DNA of 64,000 nt. Source: Auanema rhodensis. Its lineage: Eukaryota; Nematoda; Chromadorea; Rhabditida; Rhabditidae. This document shows, piece after piece, positions 27,601 through 42,500 of this stretch. The DNA is taken from positions 868,001 to 932,000 of the forward strand of contig CAXKVF010000073.1 of NCBI GenBank assembly GCA_964057225.1, given 5' to 3'. A program made the position numbers and the translations under genes. Below the pieces are notes generated by a model that saw nothing but the letters and a program-made list of their open reading frames with translations, did not search any database and was not told where the DNA came from. The stretch's first letter is position 1, and every line of letters begins with the position of its first letter.

Positions 27601-30600
27601 GACATGGGGAATCTAATTTTGAAAACCGCATCTCTTTATCTTTCACGTGAAGCGAGTTACATACCAAGTGCACATCACGTATACATTTAATTAGCATAAA
27701 TTAAAGTTCACGTAAATTTCAAAGTCATGGTTACCATGAACCAATATCAATAAAAATTTGTTTTTAGACTAATATGGACATGGGGAATCTAATTGTGAAA
27801 ACCGCATCTCTTTATCTTTCACGTGAAGCGAGTTACATACCAAGTGCACATCACGTGTACATTTAATTAGCATAAATTAAAGTTCACGTAAATTTCAAAG
27901 TCATGGTTACCATGAACCAATATCAATAAAAATTTGTTTTTAGACTAATATGGACATGGGGAATCTAATTTTGAAAACCGCATCTCTTTATCTTTCACGT
28001 GAAGCGAGTTACATACCAAGTGCACATCACGTGTACATTTAATTAGCATAAATTAAAGTTCACGTAAATTTCAAAGTCATGGTTACCATGCACCAATATC
28101 AATAAAAATTTGTTTTTAGACTAATATGGACATGGGGAATCTAATTTTGAAAACCGCATCTCTTCATCTTTCACGTGAAGCGAGTTACATACCAAGTGCA
28201 CATCACGTGTACATTTAATTAGCATAAATTAAAGTTCACGTAAATTTCAAAGTCATGGTTACCATGAACCAATATCAATAAAAATTTGTTTTTCGACTAA
28301 TATGGACATGGGGAATCTAATTTTGAAAACCGCATCTCTTTATCTTTCACGTGAAGCGAGTTACATACCAAGTGCACATCACGTGTACATTTAATTAGCA
28401 TAAATTAAAGTTCACGTAAATTTCAAAGTCATGGTTACCATGCACCAATATCAATAAAAATTTGTTTTTAAACTAATATGGACATGGGGAATCTAATTTT
28501 GAAAACCGCATCTCTTTATCTTTCACGTGAAGCGAGTTACATACCAAGTGCACATCACGTGTACATTTAATTAGCATAAATTAAAGTTCACGTAACTTTC
28601 AAAGTCATGGTTACCATGCACCAATATCAATAAAAATTTGTTTTTAGACTAATATGGACATGGGGAATCTAATTTTGAAAACCGCATCTCTTTATCTTTC
28701 ACGTGAAGCGAGCTACATACTAAGTGCACATCACGTGTACATTTAATTAGCATAAATTAAAGTTCACGTAAATTTCAAAGTCATGGTTACCATGAACCAA
28801 TATCAATAAAAATTTGTTTTTATACTAATATGGAAATGAGGAATCTAATTTTGAAAACCGCATCTCTTTATCTTTCACGTGAAGCGAGTTACATACCAAG
28901 TGCACATCACGTGTACATTTAATTAGCATAAATTAAAGTTCACGTAAATTTCAAAGTCATGGTTACCATGCACCAATATCAATACAAATTTGTTTTTAAA
29001 CTAATATGGAAATGAGGAATCTAATTTTGAAAACCGCATCTCTTTATCTTTCACGTGAAGCGAGTTACATACCAAGTGCACATCACGTGTACATTTAATT
29101 AGCATAAATTAAAGTTCACGTAAATTTCAAAGTCATGGTTACCATGCACCAATATCGATAAAAATTTGTTTTTAGACTAATATGGACATGGGGAATCTAA
29201 TTTTGAAAACCGCATCTCTTTATCTTTCACGTGAAGCGAGTTACATACCAAGTGCACATCACGTGTACATTTAATTAGCATAAATTAAAGTTCACGTAAA
29301 TTTCAAAGTCATGGTTACCATGAACCAATATCAATAAAAATTTGTTTTTAGACTAATATGGACATGGGGAATCTAATTTTGAAAACCGCATCTCTTTATC
29401 TTTCACGTGAAGCGAGTTACATACCAAGTGCACATCACGTGTACATTTAATTAGCATAAATTAAAGTTCACGTAAATTTCAAAGTCATGGTTACCATGAA
29501 CCAATATCAATAAAAATTTGTTTTTAGACTAATATGGACATGGGGAATCTAATTTTGAAAACCGCATCTCTTTATCTTTCACGTGAAGCGAGTTACATAC
29601 CAAGTGCCCATCACGTGTACATTTAATTAGCATAAATTAAAGTTCACGTAAATTTCAAAGTCATGGTTACCATGCACCAATATCAATAAAAATTTGTTTT
29701 TAAACTAATATGGATATGGGGAATCTAATTTTGAAAACCGCATCTCTTTATCTTTCACGTGAAGCGAGTTACATACCAAGTGCACATCACGTGTACATTT
29801 AATTAGCATAAATTAAAGTTCACGTAAATTTCAAAGTCATGGTTACCATGCACCAATATCGATAAAAATTTGTTTTTAGACTAATATGGACATGGGGAAT
29901 CTAATTTTGAAAACCGCATCTCTTTATCTTTCACGTGAAGCGAGTTACATACCAAGTGCACATCACGTGTACATTTAATTAGCATAAATTAAAGTTCACG
30001 TAAATTTCAAAGTCATGGTTACCATGAACCAATATCAATAAAAATTTGTTTTTAGACTAATATGGACATGGGGAATCTAATTTTGAAAACCGCATCTCTT
30101 TATCTTTCACGTGAAGCGAGTTACATACCAAGTGCACATCACGTGTACATTTAATTAGCATAAATTAAAGTTCACGTAAATTTCAAAGTCATGGTTACCA
30201 TGAACCAATATCAATAAAAATTTGTTTTTAGACTAATATGGACATGGGGAATCTAATTTTGAAAACCGCATCTCTTTATCTTTCACGTGAAGCGAGTTAC
30301 ATACCAAGTGCCCATCACGTGTACATTTAATTAGCATAAATTAAAGTTCACGTAAATTTCAAAGTCATGGTTACCATGCACCAATATCAATAAAAATTTG
30401 TTTTTAGACTAATATGGACATGGGGAATCTAATTTTGAAAACCGCATCTCGTTATCTTTCACGTGAAGCGAGTTACATACCAAGTGCACATCACGTGTAC
30501 ATTTAATTAGCATAAATTAAAGTTCACGTAAATTTCAAAGTCATGGTTACCATGCACCAATATCAATAAAAATTTGTTTTTAGACTAATATGGACATGGG

Positions 30601-30670
30601 GAATCTAATTTTGAAAACCGCATCTCTTTATCTTTCACGTGAAGCGAGTTACATACCAAGTGCCCATCAC
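24690..30670 (+). repeat. 17-monomer (2,992-bp) higher-order tandem pair
   Basis: TTGTGAAAACC at 24801 and 27793, and the TATACTAAT plus GAAATGAGG monomer at 25831 and 28823, are 2,992 bp apart. In between, CTTCATC, TTTTTCGACT, TAACTTTC and GAGCTACATACTA recur in the same order. The unit carries private changes, for example CATTCAATTAG near 27510, and CACGTATAC near 27681 where the first unit has the consensus. The same 17-monomer pair occurs again at about 40.1-46 kb. Confidence 0.85.
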
Positions 30671-30749
30671 GTGTACATTTAATTAGCATAAATTAAATTT
30701 GTTTTTAGACTAATATGGACATGGGGAATCTAATTTTGAAAACCGCATC
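30625..30749 (+). repeat. 125-bp deleted monomer (copy A)
   Basis: This monomer lacks p74-p124 (51 bp), joining AATTAAA directly to TTTGTTTTTAG at 30697/30698. AAA on both sides of the lost segment gives 3-bp microhomology. The deletion removes the CATGGT/ACCATG dyad, the AATAAA and the left arm of the TAAAAA/TTTTTA dyad. Confidence 0.93.
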
Positions 30750-33700
30750 TCTTTATCTTTCACGTGAAGCGAGTTACATACCAAGTGCCCATCACGTGTA
30801 CATTTAATTAGCATAAATTAAAGTTCACGTAAATTTCAAAGTCATGGTTACCATGCACCAATATCAATAAAAATTTGTTTTTAAACTAATATGGATATGG
30901 GGAATCTAATTTTGAAAACCGCATCTCTTTATCTTTCACGTGAAGCGAGTTACATACCAAGTGCACATCACGTGTACATTTAATTAGCATAAATTAAAGT
31001 TCACGTAAATTTCAAAGTCATGGTTACCATGCACCAATATCGATAAAAATTTGTTTTTAGACTAATATGGACATGGGGAATCTAATTTTGAAAACCGCAT
31101 CTCTTTATCTTTCACGTGAAGCGAGTTACATACCAAGTGCACATCACGTGTACATTTAATTAGCATAAATTAAAGTTCACGTAAATTTCAAAGTCATGGT
31201 TACCATGAACCAATATCAATAAAAATTTGTTTTTAGACTAATATGGACATGGGGAATCTAATTTTGAAAACCGCATCTCTTTATCTTTCACGTGAAGCGA
31301 GTTACATACCAAGTGCACATCACGTGTACATTTAATTAGCATAAATTAAAGTTCACGTAAATTTCAAAGTCATGGTTACCATGAACCAATATCAATAAAA
31401 ATTTGTTTTTAGACTAATATGGACATGGGGAATCTAATTTTGAAAACCGCATCTCTTTATCTTTCACGTGAAGCGAGTTACATACCAAGTGCCCATCACG
31501 TGTACATTTAATTAGCATAAATTAAAGTTCACGTAAATTTCAAAGTCATGGTTACCATGCACCAATATCAATAAAAATTTGTTTTTAGACTAATATGGAC
31601 ATGGGGAATCTAATTTTGAAAACCGCATCTCGTTATCTTTCACGTGAAGCGAGTTACATACCAAGTGCACATCACGTGTACATTTAATTAGCATAAATTA
31701 AAGTTCACGTAAATTTCAAAGTCATGGTTACCATGCACCAATATCAATAAAAATTTGTTTTTAGACTAATATGGACATGGGGAATCTAATTTTGAAAACC
31801 GCATCTCTTTATCTTTCACGTGAAGCGAGTTACATACCAAGTGCACATCACGTGTACATTTAATTAGCATAAATTAAAGTTCACGTAAATTTCAAAGTCA
31901 TGGTTACCATGCACCAATATCAATAAAAATTTGTTTTTAGACTAATATGGACATGGGGAATCTAATTTTGGAAACCGCATCTCTTTATCTTTCACGTGAA
32001 GCGAGTTACATACCAAGTGCACATCACGTGTACATTTAATTAGCATAAATTAAAGTTCACGTAAATTTCAAAGTCATGGTTACCATGCACCAATATCAAT
32101 AAAAATTTGTTTTTAGACTAATATGGACATGGGGAATCTAATTTTGAAAACCGCATCTCTTTATCTTTCACGTGAAGCGAGTTACATACCATGTGCACAT
32201 CACGTGTACATTTAATTAGCATAAATTAAAGTTCACGTAAATTTCAAAGTCATGGTTACCATGAACCAATATCAATAAAAATTTGTTTTTAGACTAATAT
32301 GGACATGGGGAATCTAATTTTGAAAACCGCATCTCTTTATCTTTCACGTGAAGCGAGTTACATACCAAGTGCACATCACGTATACATTTAATTAGCATAA
32401 ATTAAAGTTCACGTAAATTTCAAAGTCATGGTTACCATGAACCAATATCAATAAAAATTTGTTTTTAGACTAATATGGACATGGGGAATCTAATTTTGAA
32501 AACCGCATCTCTTTATCTTTCACGTGAAGCGAGTTACATACCAAGTGCACATCACGTGTACATTTAATTAGCATAAATTAAAGTTCACGTAAATTTCAAA
32601 GTCATGGTTACCATGCACCAATATCAATGAAAATTTGTTTTTAGACTAATATGGACATGGGGAATCTAATTTTGAAAACCGCATCTCTTTATCTTTCACG
32701 TGAAGCGAGTTACATACCAAGTGCACATCACGTGTACATTTAATTAGCATAAATTAAAGTTCACGTAAATTTCAAAGTCATGGTTACCATGCACCAATAT
32801 CAATAAAAATTTGTTTTTAGACTAATATGGACATGGGGAATCTAATTTTGAAAACCGCATCTCTTTATCTTTCACGTGAAGCGAGTTACATACCAAGTGC
32901 ACATCACGTGTACATTTAATTAGCATAAATTAAAGTTCACGTAAATTTCAAAGTCATGGTTACCATGCACCAATATCAATACAAATTTGTTTTTAAACTA
33001 ATATGGACATGGGGAATCTAATTTTGAAAACCGCATCTCTTTATCTTTCACGTGAAGCGAGTTACATACCAAGTGCCCATCACGTGTACATTTAATTAGC
33101 ATAAATTAAAGTTCACGTAAATTTCAAAATCATGGTTACCATGCACCAATATCAATAAAAATTTGTTTTTAAACTAATATGGATATGGGGAATCTAATTT
33201 TGAAAACCGCATCTCTTTATCTTTCACGTGAAGCGAGTTACATACCAAGTGCACATCACGTGTACATTTAATTAGCATAAATTAAAGTTCACGTAAATTT
33301 CAAAGTCATGGTTACCATGCACCAATATCGATAAAAATTTGTTTTTAGACTAATATGGACATGGGGAATCTAATTTTGAAAACCGCATCTCTTTATCTTT
33401 CACGTGAAGCGAGTTACATACCAAGTGCACATCACGTGTACATTTAATTAGCATAAATTAAAGTTCACGTAAATTTCAAAGTCATGGTTACCATGAACCA
33501 ATATCAATAAAAATTTGTTTTTAGACTAATATGGACATGGGGAATCTAATTTTGAAAACCGCATCTCTTTATCTTTCACGTGAAGCGAGTTACATACCAA
33601 GTGCACATCACGTGTACATTTAATTAGCATAAATTAAAGTTCACGTAAATTTCAAAGTCATGGTTACCATGAACCAATATCAATAAAAATTTGTTTTTAG

Positions 33701-36700
33701 ACTAATATGGACATGGGGAATCTAATTTTGAAAACCGCATCTCTTTATCTTTCACGTGAAGCGAGTTACATACCAAGTGCCCATCACGTGTACATTTAAT
33801 TAGCATAAATTAAAGTTCACGTAAATTTCAAAGTCATGGTTACCATGCACCAATATCAATAAAAATTTGTTTTTAGACTAATATGGACATGGGGAATCTA
33901 ATTTTGAAAACCGCATCTCGTTATCTTTCACGTGAAGCGAGTTACATACCAAGTGCACATCACGTGTACATTTAATTAGCATAAATTAAAGTTCACGTAA
34001 ATTTCAAAGTCATGGTTACCATGCACCAATATCAATAAAAATTTGTTTTTAGACTAATATGGACATGGGGAATCTAATTTTGAAAACCGCATCTCTTTAT
34101 CTTTCACGTGAAGCGAGTTACATACCAAGTGCACATCACGTGTACATTTAATTAGCATAAATTAAAGTTCACGTAAATTTCAAAGTCATGGTTACCATGC
34201 ACCAATATCAATAAAAATTTGTTTTTAGACTAATATGGACATGGGGAATCTAATTTTGAAACCGCATCTCTTTATCTTTCACGTGAAGCGAGTTACATAC
34301 CAAGTGCACATCACGTGTACATTTAATTAGCATAAATTAAAGTTCACGTAAATTTCAAAGTCATGGTTACCATGCACCAATATCAATAAAAATTTGTTTT
34401 TAGACTAATATGGACATGGGGAATCTAATTTTGAAAACCGCATCTCTTTATCTTTCACGTGAAGCGAGTTACATACCAAGTGCACATCACGTGTACATTT
34501 AATTAGCATAAATTAAAGTTCATGTAAATTTCAAAGTCATGGTTACCATGCACCAATATCAATAAAAATTTGTTTTTAGACTAATATGGACATGGGGAAT
34601 CTAATTTTGAAAACCGCATCTCTTCATCTTTCACGTGAAGCGAGTTACATACCAAGTGCACATCACGTGTACATTTAATTAGCATAAATTAAAGTTCACG
34701 TAAATTTCAAAGTCATGGTTACCATGAACCAATATCAATAAAAATTTGTTTTTCGACTAATATGGACATGGGGAATCTAATTTTGAAAACCGCATCTCTT
34801 TATCTTTCACGTGAAGCGAGTTACATACCAAGTGCACATCACGTGTACATTTAATTAGCATAAATTAAAGTTCACGTAAATTTCAAAGTCATGGTTACCA
34901 TGCACCAATATCAATAAAAATTTGTTTTTAGACTAATATGGACATGGGGAATCTAATTTTGAAACCGCATCTCTTTATCTTTCACGTGAAGCGAGTTACA
35001 TACCAAGTGCACATCACGTGTACATTTAATTAGCATAAATTAAAGTTCACGTAAATTTCAAAGTCATGGTTACCATGCACCAATATCAATAAAAATTTGT
35101 TTTTAGACTAATATGGACATGGGGAATCTAATTTTGAAAACCGCATCTCTTTATCTTTCACGTGAAGCGAGTTACATACCAAGTGCACATCACGTGTACA
35201 TTTAATTAGCATAAATTAAAGTTCATGTAAATTTCAAAGTCATGGTTACCATGCACCAATATCAATAAAAATTTGTTTTTAGACTAATATGGACATGGGG
35301 AATCTAATTTTGAAAACCGCATCTCTTCATCTTTCACGTGAAGCGAGTTACATACCAAGTGCACATCACGTGTACATTTAATTAGCATAAATTAAAGTTC
35401 ACGTAAATTTCAAAGTCATGGTTACCATGAACCAATATCAATAAAAATTTGTTTTTCGACTAATATGGACATGGGGAATCTAATTTTGAAAACCGCATCT
35501 CTTTATCTTTCACGTGAAGCGAGTTACATACCAAGTGCACATCACGTGTACATTTAATTAGCATAAATTAAAGTTCACGTAAATTTCAAAGTCATGGTTA
35601 CCATGCACCAATATCAATAAAAATTTGTTTTTAAACTAATATGGACATGGGGAATCTAATTTTGAAAACCGCATCTCTTTATCTTTCACGTGAAGCGAGT
35701 TACATACCAAGTGCACATCACGTGTACATTTAATTAGCATAAATTAAAGTTCACGTAACTTTCAAAGTCATGGTTACCATGCACCAATATCAATAAAAAT
35801 TTGTTTTTAGACTAATATGGACATGGGGAATCTAATTTTGAAAACCGCATCTCTTTATCTTTCACGTGAAGCGAGCTACATACTAAGTGCACATCACGTG
35901 TACATTTAATTAGCATAAATTAAAGTTCACGTAAATTTCAAAGTCATGGTTACCATGAACCAATATCAATAAAAATTTGTTTTTAGACTAATATGGACAT
36001 GGGGAATCTAATTTTGAAAACCGCATCTCTTTATCTTTCACGTGAAGCGAGTTACATACCAAGTGCACATCACGTGTACATTTAATTAGCATAAATTAAA
36101 GTTCACGTAAATTTCAAAGTCATGGTTACCATGCACCAATATCAATACAAATTTGTTTTTAAACTAATATGGACATGAGGAATCTAATTTTGAAAACCGC
36201 ATCTCTTTATCTTTCACGTGAAGCGAGTTACATACCAAGTGCACATCACGTGTACATTTAATTAGCATAAATTAAAGTTCACGTAAATTTCAAAGTCATG
36301 GTTACCATGCACCAATATCGATAAAAATTTGTTTTTAGACTAATATGGACATGGGGAATCTAATTTTGAAAACCGCATCTCTTTATCTTTCACGTGAAGC
36401 GAGTTACATACCAAGTGCACATCACGTGTACATTTAATTAGCATAAATTAAAGTTCACGTAAATTTCAAAGTCATGGTTACCATGCACCAATATCAATAA
36501 AAATTTGTTTTTAAACTAATATGGACATGGGGAATCTAATTTTGAAAACCGCATCTCTTTATCTTTCACGTGAAGCGAGTTACATACCAAGTGCCCATCA
36601 CGTGTACATTTAATTAGCATAAATTAAAGTTCACGTAAATTTCAAAGTCATGGTTACCATGCACCAATATCAATAAAAATTTGTTTTTAGACTAATATGG

Positions 36701-39564
36701 ACATGGGGAATCTAATTTTGAAAACCGCATCTCGTTATCTTTCACGTGAAGCGAGTTACATACCAAGTGCACATCACGTGTACATTTAATTAGCATAAAT
36801 TAAAGTTCACGTAAATTTCAAAGTCATGGTTACCATGCACCAATATCAATAAAAATTTGTTTTTAGACTAATATGGACATGGGGGAATCTAATTTTGAAA
36901 ACCGCATCTCTTTATCTTTCACGTGAAGCGAGTTACATACCAAGTGCACATCACGTGTACATTTAATTAGCATAAATTAAAGTTCACGTAAATTTCAAAG
37001 TCATGGTTACCATGCACCAATATCAATAAAAATTTGTTTTTAGACTAATATGGACATGGGGAATCTAATTTTGGAAACCGCATCTCTTTATCTTTCACGT
37101 GAAGCGAGTTACATACCAAGTGCACATCACGTGTACATTTAATTAGCATAAATTAAAGTTCACGTAAATTTCAAAGTCATGGTTACCATGCACCAATATC
37201 AATAAAAATTTGTTTTTAGACTAATATGGACATGGGGAATCTAATTTTGAAAACCGCATCTCTTTATCTTTCACGTGAAGCGAGTTACATACCAAGTGCA
37301 CATCACGTGTACATTTAATTAGCATAAATTAAAGTTCACGTAAATTTCAAAGTCATGGTTACCATGCACCAATATCAATAAAAATTTGTTTTTAGACTAA
37401 TATGGACATGGGGAATCTAATTTTGAAAACCGCATCTCTTCATCTTTCACGTGAAGCGAGTTACATACCAAGTGCACATCACGTGTACATTTAATTAGCA
37501 TAAATTAAAGTTCACGTAAATTTCAAAGTCATGGTTACCATGAACCAATATCAATAAAAATTTGTTTTTCGACTAATATGGACATGGGGAATCTAATTTT
37601 GAAAACCGCATCTCTTTATCTTTCACGTGAAGCGAGTTACATACCAAGTGCACATCACGTGTACATTTAATTAGCATAAATTAAAGTTCACGTAAATTTC
37701 AAAGTCATGGTTACCATGAACCAATATCAATAAAAATTTGTTTTTCGACTAATATGGACATGGGGAATCTAATTTTGAAAACCGCATCTCTTTATCTTTC
37801 ACGTGAAGCGAGTTACATACCAAGTGCACATCACGTGTACATTTAATTAGCATAAATTAAAGTTCACGTAAATTTCAAAGTCATGGTTACCATGCACCAA
37901 TATCAATAAAAATTTGTTTTTAAACTAATATGGACATGGGGAATCTAATTTTGAAAACCGCATCTCTTTATCTTTCACGTGAAGCGAGTTACATACCAAG
38001 TGCACATCACGTGTACATTTAATTAGCATAAATTAAAGTTCACGTAACTTTCAAAGTCATGGTTACCATGCACCAATATCAATAAAAATTTGTTTTTAGA
38101 CTAATATGGACATGGGGAATCTAATTTTGGAAACCGCATCTCTTTATCTTTCACGTGAAGCGAGCTACATACTAAGTGCACATCACGTGTACATTTAATT
38201 AGCATAAATTAAAGTTCACGTAAATTTCAAAGTCATGGTTACCATGAACCAATATCAATAAAAATTTGTTTTTAGACTAATATGGACATGGGGAATCTAA
38301 TTTTGAAAACCGCATCTCTTTATCTTTCACGTGAAGCGAGTTACATACCAAGTGCACATCACGTGTACATTTAATTAGCATAAATTAAAGTTCACGTAAA
38401 TTTCAAAGTCATGGTTACCATGCACCAATATCAATACAAATTTGTTTTTAAACTAATATGGACATGAGGAATCTAATTTTGAAAACCGCATCTCTTTATC
38501 TTTCACGTGAAGCGAGTTACATACCAAGTGCACATCACGTGTACATTTAATTAGCATAAATTAAAGTTCACGTAAATTTCAAAGTCATGGTTACCATGCA
38601 CCAATATCGATAAAAATTTGTTTTTAGACTAATATGGACATGGGGAATCTAATTTTGAAAACCGCATCTCTTTATCTTTCACGTGAAGCGAGTTACATAC
38701 CAAGTGCACATCACGTGTACATTTAATTAGCATAAATTAAAGTTCACGTAAATTTCAAAGTCATGGTTACCATGCACCAATATCAATAAAAATTTGTTTT
38801 TAAACTAATATGGACATGGGGAATCTAATTTTGAAAACCGCATCTCTTTATCTTTCACGTGAAGCGAGTTACATACCAAGTGCACATCACGTGTACATTT
38901 AATTAGCATAAATTAAAGTTCACGTAACTTTCAAAGTCATGGTTACCATGCACCAATATCAATAAAAATTTGTTTTTAGACTAATATGGACATGGGGAAT
39001 CTAATTTTGAAAACCGCATCTCTTTATCTTTCACGTGAAGCGAGCTACATACTAAGTGCACATCACGTGTACATTTAATTAGCATAAATTAAAGTTCACG
39101 TAAATTTCAAAGTCATGGTTACCATGAACCAATATCAATAAAAATTTGTTTTTAGACTAATATGGACATGGGGAATCTAATTTTGAAAACCGCATCTCTT
39201 TATCTTTCACGTGAAGCGAGTTACATACCAAGTGCACATCACGTGTACATTTAATTAGCATAAATTAAAGTTCACGTAAATTTCAAAGTCATGGTTACCA
39301 TGCACCAATATCAATACAAATTTGTTTTTAAACTAATATGGACATGAGGAATCTAATTTTGAAAACCGCATCTCTTTATCTTTCACGTGAAGCGAGTTAC
39401 ATACCAAGTGCACATCACGTGTACATTTAATTAGCATAAATTAAAGTTCACGTAAATTTCAAAGTCATGGTTACCATGCACCAATATCGATAAAAATTTG
39501 TTTTTAGACTAATATGGACATGGGGAATCTAATTTTGAAAACCGCATCTCTTTATCTTTCACGT

Positions 39565-42500
39565 GAAGCGAGTTACATACCAAGTGCACATCACGTGTAC
39601 ATTTAATTAGCATAAATTAAAGTTCACGTAAATTTCAAAGTCATGGTTACAATGCACCAATATCAATAAAAATTTGTTTTTAGACTAATATGGACATGGG
39701 GAATCTAATTTTGAAAACCGCATCTCTTTATCTTTCACTTGAAGCGAGTTACATACCAAGTGCACATCACGTGTACATTTAATTAGCATAAATTAAAGTT
39801 CACGTAAATTTCAAAGTCATGGTTACAATGCACCAATATCAATAAAAATTTGTTTTTAAACTAATATGGACATGGGGAATCTAATTTTGGAAACCGCATC
39901 TCTTTATCTTTCACGTGAAGCGAGTTACATACCAAGTGCACATCACGTGTACATTTAATTAGCATAAATTAAAGTTCACGTAAATTTCAAAGTCATGGTT
40001 ACCATGCACCAATATCAATAAAAATTTGTTTTTAGACTAATATGGACATGGGGAATCTAATTTTGAAAACCGCATCTCTTTATCTTTCACGTGAAGCGAG
40101 TTACATACCAAGTGCACATCACGTGTACATTTAATTAGCATAAATTAAAGTTCACGTAAATTTCAAAGTCATGGTTACCATGAACCAATATCAATAAAAA
40201 TTTGTTTTTAGACTAATATGGACATGGGGAATCTAATTGTGAAAACCGCATCTCTTTATCTTTCACGTGAAGCGAGTTACATACCAAGTGCACATCACGT
40301 GTACATTTAATTAGCATAAATTAAAGTTCACGTAAATTTCAAAGTCATGGTTACCATGAACCAATATCAATAAAAATTTGTTTTTAGACTAATATGGACA
40401 TGGGGAATCTAATTTTGAAAACCGCATCTCTTTATCTTTCACGTGAAGCGAGTTACATACCAAGTGCACATCACGTGTACATTTAATTAGCATAAATTAA
40501 AGTTCACGTAAATTTCAAAGTCATGGTTACCATGCACCAATATCAATAAAAATTTGTTTTTAGACTAATATGGACATGGGGAATCTAATTTTGAAAACCG
40601 CATCTCTTCATCTTTCACGTGAAGCGAGTTACATACCAAGTGCACATCACGTGTACATTTAATTAGCATAAATTAAAGTTCACGTAAATTTCAAAGTCAT
40701 GGTTACCATGAACCAATATCAATAAAAATTTGTTTTTCGACTAATATGGACATGGGGAATCTAATTTTGAAAACCGCATCTCTTTATCTTTCACGTGAAG
40801 CGAGTTACATACCAAGTGCACATCACGTGTACATTTAATTAGCATAAATTAAAGTTCACGTAAATTTCAAAGTCATGGTTACCATGCACCAATATCAATA
40901 AAAATTTGTTTTTAAACTAATATGGACATGGGGAATCTAATTTTGAAAACCGCATCTCTTTATCTTTCACGTGAAGCGAGTTACATACCAAGTGCACATC
41001 ACGTGTACATTTAATTAGCATAAATTAAAGTTCACGTAACTTTCAAAGTCATGGTTACCATGCACCAATATCAATAAAAATTTGTTTTTAGACTAATATG
41101 GACATGGGGAATCTAATTTTGAAAACCGCATCTCTTTATCTTTCACGTGAAGCGAACTACATACTAAGTGCACATCACGTGTACATTTAATTAGCATAAA
41201 TTAAAGTTCACGTAAATTTCAAAGTCATGGTTACCATGAACCAATATCAATAAAAATTTGTTTTTATACTAATATGGAAATGAGGAATCTAATTTTGAAA
41301 ACCGCATCTCTTTATCTTTCACGTGAAGCGAGTTACATACCAAGTGCACATCACGTGTACATTTAATTAGCATAAATTAAAGTTCACGTAAATTTCAAAG
41401 TCATGGTTACCATGCACCAATATCAATACAAATTTGTTTTTAAACTAATATGGAAATGAGGAATCTAATTTTGAAAACCGCATCTCTTTATCTTTCACGT
41501 GAAGCGAGTTACATACCAAGTGCACATCACGTGTACATTTAATTAGCATAAATTAAAGTTCACGTAAATTTCAAAGTCATGGTTACCATGCACCAATATC
41601 GATAAAAATTTGTTTTTAGACTAATATGGACATGGGGAATCTAATTTTGAAAACCGCATCTCTTTATCTTTCACGTGAAGCGAGTTACATACCAAGTGCA
41701 CATCACGTGTACATTTAATTAGCATAAATTAAAGTTCACGTAAATTTCAAAGTCATGGTTACCATGAACCAATATCAATAAAAATTTGTTTTTAGACTAA
41801 TATGGACATGGGGAATCTAATTTTGAAAACCGCATCTCTTTATCTTTCACGTGAAGCGAGTTACATACCAAGTGCACATCACGTGTACATTTAATTAGCA
41901 TAAATTAAAGTTCACGTAAATTTCAAAGTCATGGTTACCATGAACCAATATCAATAAAAATTTGTTTTTAGACTAATATGGACATGGGGAATCTAATTTT
42001 GAAAACCGCATCTCTTTATCTTTCACGTGAAGCGAGTTACATACCAAGTGCCCATCACGTGTACATTTAATTAGCATAAATTAAAGTTCACGTAAATTTC
42101 AAAGTCATGGTTACCATGCACCAATATCAATAAAAATTTGTTTTTAAACTAATATGGATATGGGGAATCTAATTTTGAAAACCGCATCTCTTTATCTTTC
42201 ACGTGAAGCGAGTTACATACCAAGTGCACATCACGTGTACATTTAATTAGCATAAATTAAAGTTCACGTAAATTTCAAAGTCATGGTTACCATGCACCAA
42301 TATCGATAAAAATTTGTTTTTAGACTAATATGGACATGGGGAATCTAATTTTGAAAACCGCATCTCTTTATCTTTCACGTGAAGCGAGTTACATACCAAG
42401 TGCACATCACGTGTACATTTAATTAGCATAAATTAAAGTTCACGTAAATTTCAAAGTCATGGTTACCATGAACCAATATCAATAAAAATTTGTTTTTAGA

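Larger units (their letters stand above)
24130..38820 (+). repeat. Long segmental duplication within the array, copy A
   Basis: Roughly 14.7 kb of satellite whose ordered variants reappear in copy B (about 39.57-53.74 kb). Paired markers are ACAATG 24213/39649, TTGTG 24801/40237, TATACT 25831/41267, the 51-bp-deleted monomer 30691/45952, CAATGAAAA 32629/47890, CAAAATCATGG 33126/48211, one-base deletions (GAAACCG) 34261/49346 and 34964/50049, and GGGGGA 36881/51790. Offsets change in whole-monomer steps: 15,436, then 15,261 (one monomer lost in B plus one extra base), 15,085 and 14,909. Copy B has therefore lost three monomers. Confidence 0.88.
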
